Positions 44,973-49,135 of a stretch of DNA of 49,135 nt are shown one piece after another (the stretch's first letter is position 1; each line of letters opens with the position of its first letter). The translations under genes were made by a program, and so were the position numbers. Source of the DNA: a virus. The stretch lies in IMG/VR virus record IMGVR_UViG_3300042445_002263, positions 1-49,135 of that record, one strand, 5' to 3'. The notes under the pieces were generated by a model, which was not told where the DNA came from, ran no database searches, and saw only the letters and a program-made list of their open reading frames with translations.

Positions 44973-45614
44973 CTAATTAATTTTTTGTGTTGCTGAACTA
45001 TAATTGTTAACTATACCCGTTTCAGGAATGACTGTAGCAAATTTAGCAAACGCTTTCTCTACAATTTCTTCTTCCATACTTGCAGGTATTGGTAATGGGT
45101 CAGTGTTTGAGTACAATGATATATCCATTACAATCAAATACATATTCACCGTATCAATGCCAAGCAATAAAATATCTTTTGAAAAAATAACAATGTTTTT
45201 TCTTATTTCAAACCAAACGTTTCCCAACAAATCGTTCAATAACTTATCAGCCCTCAACAATGCTCCTTGCCCTAATGGGACAGGAATAAAATCATTATCT
45301 TTATCGTCTGTAACTCTATAAACACCCATATTTCTTGGTAAAGAAATTGGAATAATTGGTAGTTCGGCTTGCGATTTATCGCCAAGAGTTGTTACAGGTA
45401 TATTTTCATAAAAAGCTATCATTAAATTATCTGGAATAGTTTCTCCTGTTGGCAATGTAGCATTGTAATACTGCATTTGAAACATAGAGTTGATAATTTG
45501 TTCTATCGCTTTAACTATATCTACATTTTGTACAGGTTGACTTGCATCCCTGAATCCGCCGGCTAGTCGGGTTTGTACTTGTTCAGCCAAAAGGTATTTA
45601 GTGCTATTAGCCAT
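44973..45614 (-). CDS. Hypothetical neck/ring structural protein
   Basis: A 213-residue protein. The helical first 40 residues (STKYLLAEQVQTRLAGGFRDASQ) are followed by a beta-rich middle (IPVTTLGDKSQAELPIIPISLPRNMGVYRVTD) and a helical end (MEEEIVEKAFAKFATVI). The function is not readable from motifs. The same length as its upstream neighbour, but I see no clear similarity between them. Placed in the run of small structural genes before the tail hub, it is probably a head-tail connector ring. Confidence 0.55.
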   Translation of the reverse strand: MANSTKYLLAEQVQTRLAGGFRDASQPVQNVDIVKAIEQIINSMFQMQYYNATLPTGETIPDNLMIAFYENIPVTTLGDKSQAELPIIPISLPRNMGVYRVTDDKDNDFIPVPLGQGALLRADKLLNDLLGNVWFEIRKNIVIFSKDILLLGIDTVNMYLIVMDISLYSNTDPLPIPASMEEEIVEKAFAKFATVIPETGIVNNYSSATQKIN

Positions 45615-45616
45615 TT

Positions 45617-46258
45617 TTATTTAGTTTCTTGCGTTTGATTTTGTGCAAATGCCTGTATGTCTTGTTCAGCCATATTAATGCCCCAAAACTTTAATGCTAT
45701 TGAAATAATATTATTAATATAAACATCCGTAAATTCTAATTGTGTACTTGTAGCGTTGTCGTAATTTATTGTTCTTCCAGAAGTGGTATATCCATAAACA
45801 GGCTTTAACGGTCTTCTCAAGTAATTATAAAAACCGGTTTGAGTAACTTGTGGATATATTTGAAATCCGGTTGCCGTATCCTTTGCTATTGGTAACGATG
45901 TGCTTACAGGTCTTAATTGACTTTTTAAAGCTAATGCTATTTCGTCTTCGTTTACAAATCTTACTGGATTTACACTACTACCTGTAACGGTATATGCGCC
46001 CCCAATCATATGTAAATAATCAGAAGCGAAATCAACCTGCCCGTCTGACGCAGAAGTAAATTGAACTTGTGAACGAAGCTTTCTAATTGCGTCATGAATC
46101 TTTTGCGTTGCGCCATACTGCTCAAACCAGCCTGATACAGCTTCTATTTGTGCGTTATCAAGTGTTGACTCAAATTCCGGTATTGTAACAAATACACCTC
46201 TTTCTTTACGCACAATAAAGACCATGAAATTATATATCTCGTTTAAATTGTATGCCAT
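45617..46258 (-). CDS. Hypothetical neck/ring structural protein
   Basis: A 213-residue protein with NEIYNFMVFIVRKERGVFVTIPEFESTLDNAQIEAVSGWFEQYG, helical, then a beta-type central part (PVYGYTTSGRTINYDNATSTQLEFTDVYINNI) and a Gln-rich C-terminus (AEQDIQAFAQNQTQETK). There is no named family. Spacing of one and two bases to its neighbours shows that it belongs to the same transcript as the other ring-type genes. Confidence 0.55.
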   Translation of the reverse strand: MAYNLNEIYNFMVFIVRKERGVFVTIPEFESTLDNAQIEAVSGWFEQYGATQKIHDAIRKLRSQVQFTSASDGQVDFASDYLHMIGGAYTVTGSSVNPVRFVNEDEIALALKSQLRPVSTSLPIAKDTATGFQIYPQVTQTGFYNYLRRPLKPVYGYTTSGRTINYDNATSTQLEFTDVYINNIISIALKFWGINMAEQDIQAFAQNQTQETK

Positions 46259-46259
46259 A

Positions 46260-47108
46260 TTAATTTTCCTCCCAAATTCCCAATGCTCTATGGGATTTTA
46301 TTAAATAATAAGATTTATCTCCATATTCATATTTCTCAAGATATTGTGGTTCAAAACCAATTATATCTCCTTTTTTTAAGTTAGAATCTTCTGGCGCTGA
46401 TAGCACTTTAGCTCTATCGCCAAGCCTCACTTTTGCTTCAATGGTATCAACAATACCCATTTGCTTAATTACATCTTTTGGTATGTTTTCATCAATTGGT
46501 TCTAAAATAACCCTATCCCCAACTGTTATAAGTTCATCCTTAACTATTTTAGCATAAATGTCCCTGTAGTCAGCCTTCCAAACATCTTTATCGTTTATGT
46601 CAATTAAGTTTTTAAATAAGAACTTTTGCGTTTCTCCAAAACTAAATTGAGACTTCCATCTACTTAAATCATGTTCAGACCCTTGACATCCGTCAACAAA
46701 ATTACCTCTTTTGTCATGCAATGTACCTACCCAAATATGAGTTATCTTCCCCGGCATCGCTACAATAAGCAATCTTTCTCCTTTGCCATTTGTAAACTTT
46801 TGATAATAAGGACTATCTTTTGTTATTTCCGTAAAACTTCCGCCATCTGATTCAAATTTTCTTTCTGCGACTACGGAATAATCAAATAAAACCTTATCTC
46901 CATTTTTAAGTTTAGAAACAACTTTAGAATTATCTCCTTTTGGATTTTTTGGCAATCCATAAATTTCACCTACTACTGTAGCGTTCCATTCAGGTCTATA
47001 TGACCCGTCAAGATATAACTCTAAATCACCTACTTTAATTGTATCTTGAATAGGTTTTGTTAAGCTTAAAAAAATATGATTTACCGGTTGTGCTTGCATA
47101 TATGGCAT
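46260..47108 (-). CDS. Putative double GroES-like fold protein
   Basis: A 282-residue protein in which two stretches follow the Hsp10 pattern of 'binding start, G-x-V turn, GD-x-V-x-F core'. Residues about 10-80 have LYLDGSYRPEWNATVVGEIYGLP, then LKNGDKVLFDYSVV. Residues about 195-282 have VGDRVILEPIDENIPKDVIKQMGIVDTIEAKVRLGDRAKVLSAP, then LKKGDIIGFEPQYLEKYEYGDKSYYLI. Residues about 100-190 between them are different. The single-domain GroES of this genome lies 67 bases upstream across a terminator. A virion or chaperone role is open; the fold assignment is my inference from pattern. Confidence 0.5.
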   Translation of the reverse strand: MPYMQAQPVNHIFLSLTKPIQDTIKVGDLELYLDGSYRPEWNATVVGEIYGLPKNPKGDNSKVVSKLKNGDKVLFDYSVVAERKFESDGGSFTEITKDSPYYQKFTNGKGERLLIVAMPGKITHIWVGTLHDKRGNFVDGCQGSEHDLSRWKSQFSFGETQKFLFKNLIDINDKDVWKADYRDIYAKIVKDELITVGDRVILEPIDENIPKDVIKQMGIVDTIEAKVRLGDRAKVLSAPEDSNLKKGDIIGFEPQYLEKYEYGDKSYYLIKSHRALGIWEEN

Positions 47109-47134
47109 AAAATTAGACTTTTTTATTTATTAAA

Positions 47135-47170
47135 AATTAAAATGCCCCCAAAAATTTTGAAGGCACTTTT
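47135..47170 (-). terminator. Rho-independent terminator after groES
   Basis: On the minus strand AAGTGCCTTC pairs with GGGGGCATTT (some G-U pairs) around an A/T loop and is followed by TTTAATTTTTAAT. It separates the early/replication transcript from the tail genes. Confidence 0.65.
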
Positions 47171-47175
47171 TTAAA

Positions 47176-47436
47176 TTAAATTACAGCGTCAATATAGCTC
47201 TCGTCTGGAATTAATCTTAACTTCTCTCCGTCAACCTCAATATCTACCCCTACGCTATGGGCAAACATTATTCTATCGCCTTCTTTTACAAGCGCAGCTT
47301 CAGTTCCAACAGCAATTACTTTGCCTGTTGAAAAATCATTTTGAGCCGTTTGCGGAAGATAAATTCCTGCGTCCGTTTGCATTTTTGCTTCGTCAAGTTT
47401 TACTAATACCCTTTTGTTTAATGGTTTAAATTTCAT
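47176..47436 (-). CDS. groES: GroES-type co-chaperonin
   Basis: An 86-residue protein starting at the ATG at 47436 (MKFKPLNKRVLVKLDEAKMQ). A longer frame would need a TTG start at 47577 and would run through the 39-residue gene. The fold markers are RVLVKLDEA, AGIYLPQ (end of the mobile loop, which contacts the chaperonin), GKVIAVG and EGDRIMFAH, followed by DGEKLRLIPDESYIDAVI. Length is a little below the bacterial 95-97. GroES caps GroEL; phage versions such as T4 gp31 let the host GroEL fold the capsid protein. No GroEL is encoded in the window. Confidence 0.9.
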   Translation of the reverse strand: MKFKPLNKRVLVKLDEAKMQTDAGIYLPQTAQNDFSTGKVIAVGTEAALVKEGDRIMFAHSVGVDIEVDGEKLRLIPDESYIDAVI

Positions 47437-47467
47437 TTTTAATTTAATTTTTGTGTTTTTAATATAA

Positions 47468-47587
47468 TTAGCGCCCTTGACCTCGATACGCTTTTGGTCT
47501 TTGACTGTGTTTATTGTAAGATTTTTTAGCTCTGCCTGTTTTTGCTTTACCAAATGTAATTTTACTTGAAGACGCAAGTTTTGCCAT
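47468..47587 (-). CDS. Small basic protein (39 residues)
   Basis: An ATG at 47587, right behind an A/T-rich leader, opens MAKLASSSKITFGKAKTGRAKKSYNKH, ending KAYRGQGR and TAA at 47468. It is highly basic (about a third Lys/Arg) with an RGQGR tail, which suggests nucleic-acid binding. It fills the gap between the DUF3850-like and groES genes, with five bases to the former's stop. I recall similar short KSYNKH...YRGQGR proteins from other phages; I have not been able to check that. Confidence 0.65.
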   Translation of the reverse strand: MAKLASSSKITFGKAKTGRAKKSYNKHSQRPKAYRGQGR

Positions 47588-47592
47588 TTTTT

Positions 47593-47832
47593 TTAATTTA
47601 AAAGTTTAATTGCAATAATACAATAATTTGACTTTAATCCCTCACCATTTTCAATTAAAGTAATTTTAAACCTCAACTCATCTGATGTCAAACCAAAACC
47701 TTCGTCAGTTTCCTGAACGACTATTTCGTCACCATTTTTGTAAGGTCTATCTCTTTTTGTTAAAATAAAATTTTTTTCTCCATTTTTAATTGATTCAAAA
47801 TACTCTTTTGAAAAGTTAAATAAATGTGTCAT
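47593..47832 (-). CDS. DUF3850/ASCH-like small protein
   Basis: A 79-residue protein. EYFESIKNGEKNFILTKRDRPYKNGDEIVVQETDEGFGLTSDELRFKITLI follows the DUF3850 layout: 'F-x2-I-x-x-G-x-K', then an R-x-D-R basic site, then GDE. That group belongs to the PUA/ASCH-like fold, which often binds RNA. Its start overlaps the upstream gene by 17 bases. Role in the phage is unknown. Confidence 0.65.
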   Translation of the reverse strand: MTHLFNFSKEYFESIKNGEKNFILTKRDRPYKNGDEIVVQETDEGFGLTSDELRFKITLIENGEGLKSNYCIIAIKLLN

Positions 47833-48061
47833 TTTTTTTAGTTTTGTTTTTAAAATAATATTTATCTAATTCGCCGCCGTCCATTTTATTTGGGTAAACG
47901 AGAACATCGTCATCGTAAAAGTTCCGCACCATGCCGTTGTGGTATAATATGACTTTCCAAACAGTGTTTGTGTCACTTCCGTAGTCAATCCATGCAATTG
48001 CTTTTCCGTATCCAAGTGGAGTTTCGACATCTATTGGGTTGTTTAATTCGTGAATATACAT
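47816..48061 (-). CDS. Small hypothetical protein
   Basis: An 81-residue acidic protein. It has TPLGYGKAIAWIDYGSDTNTVWKVILYHNGMVRNFYDDDVLVY, which looks like a small SH3-like beta barrel, and a basic Lys-rich tail (YYFKNKTKKNDTFI). No family recognised. Its ATG shares one base with the SSB stop (TAATG), so it is coupled to the replication genes. Confidence 0.6.
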   Translation of the reverse strand: MYIHELNNPIDVETPLGYGKAIAWIDYGSDTNTVWKVILYHNGMVRNFYDDDVLVYPNKMDGGELDKYYFKNKTKKNDTFI

Positions 48062-48402
48062 TAAAAATTGTTTTCTTCTTTATTACTACTTGATAATAAT
48101 TGTATTGTTGATACTCTACAATGTAATTGAGGAACGGTTTCGTTTGTCTTGGTGTTTTGATAAGACTTTGCTTCTGGCTTTCCCTCTGTATAAACTAATG
48201 TACCTTTCTTTAAATAGTTGGCTACATTAAGCTTATCTGTCCAATAGGCGCAAGAAACCCAAGTTGTTCTTTCGGTATCTTCTCCTTGTTGGTTTTTAAA
48301 TTTTTCGCTGTAAGCTACTGAAAAATTAATTACACTTTTACCATTTACATTGTTTACTTGAGCATCTTGCCCAAGCCTTCCAATCACAGAAATTCTAATC
48401 AT
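48061..48402 (-). CDS. ssb: Single-stranded DNA-binding protein
   Basis: A 113-residue protein with one OB fold: IRISVIGRLGQDAQV, INFSVAYSEKF, ERTTWVSCAYW, ANYLKKGTLVYTEGKPEAKSY, then QLHCRVSTIQLL. It is shorter than E. coli SSB (178), with a reduced disordered tail and no DDDIPF-type end: it stops at SSSNKEENNF. SSB coats unwound DNA and works with the helicase encoded directly upstream, 18 bases away. Confidence 0.92.
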   Translation of the reverse strand: MIRISVIGRLGQDAQVNNVNGKSVINFSVAYSEKFKNQQGEDTERTTWVSCAYWTDKLNVANYLKKGTLVYTEGKPEAKSYQNTKTNETVPQLHCRVSTIQLLSSSNKEENNF

Positions 48403-48420
48403 TGTTTTTGTTTTTTATTA

Positions 48421-49135
48421 TTAAAAATTTACTTCTTCTCCGCTTTCGTCTTTGTATGGAACCCAATTGTCAAACGTTTTTTGCACTGCCGCATCGGGTC
48501 TTAAAATTATATTCTTATCGTTTATAATTTTCTGCAACGAGTCCAATCCATTAAATAAAAATCTTCTAGTTTGAAAAAACATTTGAAACAAAATAAAGCC
48601 TTTTTTACCAACAATCTTTTGCCTTCTTATTTTTTTACTATGAAATTCACAAGACGGATTTTGAGGGTCTGTTTGAGCAAAAGGTCTATGATACACAAGG
48701 ATATTATCCATCTTATTATTCCACATAGCTCCATCGGTTAAATCAAATACATCAGGACATGGATAGTTACCATCGGCTGCTTTTTGCATTTTTGTTGGAT
48801 GCGCAATTATCCAAAAGAAAATATTGTTTATTTGAGAAAATCTTGAAAACACTGACAATACCCACTCTAAATATTTATCACTTCTTTGAAACTTTTGATA
48901 TTCATTTGTTAATTGGTTAAACGGGTCAATATCAACCCCATCAACATTCTCCTTAACAATTAGTTCTAAAAATACTTCCATTATGTATTGTGGCGTAGGT
49001 GACACATCCTTTGGGTAAACATAAAATACATGATGGCAAACCAAGTCATAAACATACTCATACACTTGCTTACTTGGTCTGTGTGGATTGGCAGGGCTAC
49101 AATCACATCCTAATATTATCTCAACAAAATCGTGG
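48421..49135 (-). CDS. DnaB-like replicative helicase, C-terminal part (runs off window)
   Basis: At least 238 residues; the frame is open to the right edge, so the start lies outside. VDGVDIDPFNQL is the Walker B region of DnaB/Twinkle-type helicases, FFWIIAHPTKM the sensor (normally VxHxxK), and PDVFDLTDGAMWNNKMDNILVYHRP the 'gsaaiwnkADnv' region. KIRRQKIVGKKG is the final basic loop. The Walker A and any primase domain lie outside the window. A GTG at 49065 also occurs but is inside the frame. It unwinds the phage DNA ahead of replication. Confidence 0.85.
   Translation of the reverse strand, partial: HDFVEIILGCDCSPANPHRPSKQVYEYVYDLVCHHVFYVYPKDVSPTPQYIMEVFLELIVKENVDGVDIDPFNQLTNEYQKFQRSDKYLEWVLSVFSRFSQINNIFFWIIAHPTKMQKAADGNYPCPDVFDLTDGAMWNNKMDNILVYHRPFAQTDPQNPSCEFHSKKIRRQKIVGKKGFILFQMFFQTRRFLFNGLDSLQKIINDKNIILRPDAAVQKTFDNWVPYKDESGEEVNF

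Noticed and set aside
47437-47577. N-terminal extension of groES from a TTG
   Set aside because: It overlaps the 39-residue gene and adds 47 residues not found in GroES; the ATG at 47436 gives the standard length.

Overview
This window is a segment of a tailed double-stranded DNA phage, or a prophage of one, and its host is very probably a member of the Bacteroidota, most likely a flavobacterium. Four things point that way. The DNA is strongly AT-rich. Start codons follow A/T-rich leaders rather than GGAGG-type ribosome sites. Several promoters fit the Bacteroidota pattern TTTG-N19-21-TAnnTTTG. The tail fibres are built of Gly-Thr-Ser / Gly-Ser-Ser triplets. The head and tail set (a 682-residue large terminase, a 788-residue portal, a 450-residue capsid protein, a 1180-residue tail-hub protein and a very large internal virion protein, with no tape measure or sheath) suggests a short-tailed phage, perhaps distantly related to crAss-like phages. 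That last point is inference. Almost every gene lies on the minus strand; the one exception is a two-gene plus-strand island at 1149-4156.

Reading along the transcribed strand, from the right end to the left: (1) 47176-49135 holds early or replication genes: the C-terminal part of a DnaB-like helicase running off the window, SSB, two small proteins, a hidden 39-residue basic protein, and a GroES co-chaperonin ended by a hairpin terminator. (2) 38286-47108 holds a two-domain GroES-like protein, three neck/ring-type proteins, the 1180-residue tail-hub protein and two internal virion proteins. (3) 30658-38286 is one gene for a 2542-residue ejection-type protein with an HEAGH motif; a second, overprinted small gene lies inside its linker. 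(4) 28285-30644 holds a small terminase candidate and TerL. (5) 22648-28285 is an eight-gene glycan cassette: two GT25-like transferases, a GT2, a GT11 fucosyltransferase-like enzyme, an exostosin-like GT47, a GDP-mannose 3,5-epimerase-like enzyme and two methyltransferases. Its first gene is coupled to the TerL stop codon. (6) 17155-22574 is the head module: a clear promoter, portal, a ferritin-like protein with a complete diiron-site spacing, scaffold, capsid and a strong terminator. (7) 15605-17092 holds an HNH homing endonuclease and a capsid-neighbour protein, then another terminator. (8) 4153-15502 holds two small structural proteins, a DUF7936-like protein and four large fibre or adhesin proteins. 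(9) The plus-strand island encodes a 67-residue protein and a 933-residue multi-domain glycosyltransferase ending in an autotransporter-type heptosyltransferase domain. (10) 1-1086 holds a zinc-ribbon protein, a holin-like protein, a spanin-like protein and the start of one more gene.

The most unusual aspect is the amount of sugar chemistry for one phage: nine genes in two places, one inside the packaging/head operon and one beside the fibres. The fibres are long Ser/Thr-rich Gly-X-Ser repeats, which are plausible O-glycan acceptors. My working hypothesis is a phage-encoded system that glycosylates virion fibres, or remodels host glycans, possibly with L-galactose. Also notable are the ferritin-like protein in the head module, the overprinted gene, and a small paralogous gene pair whose 35-bp starts form an inverted repeat around the fibre/glycosyltransferase region. 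No tRNA, CRISPR array, insertion sequence or integrase was recognised, and no stretch above about 300 bases lacks a gene.
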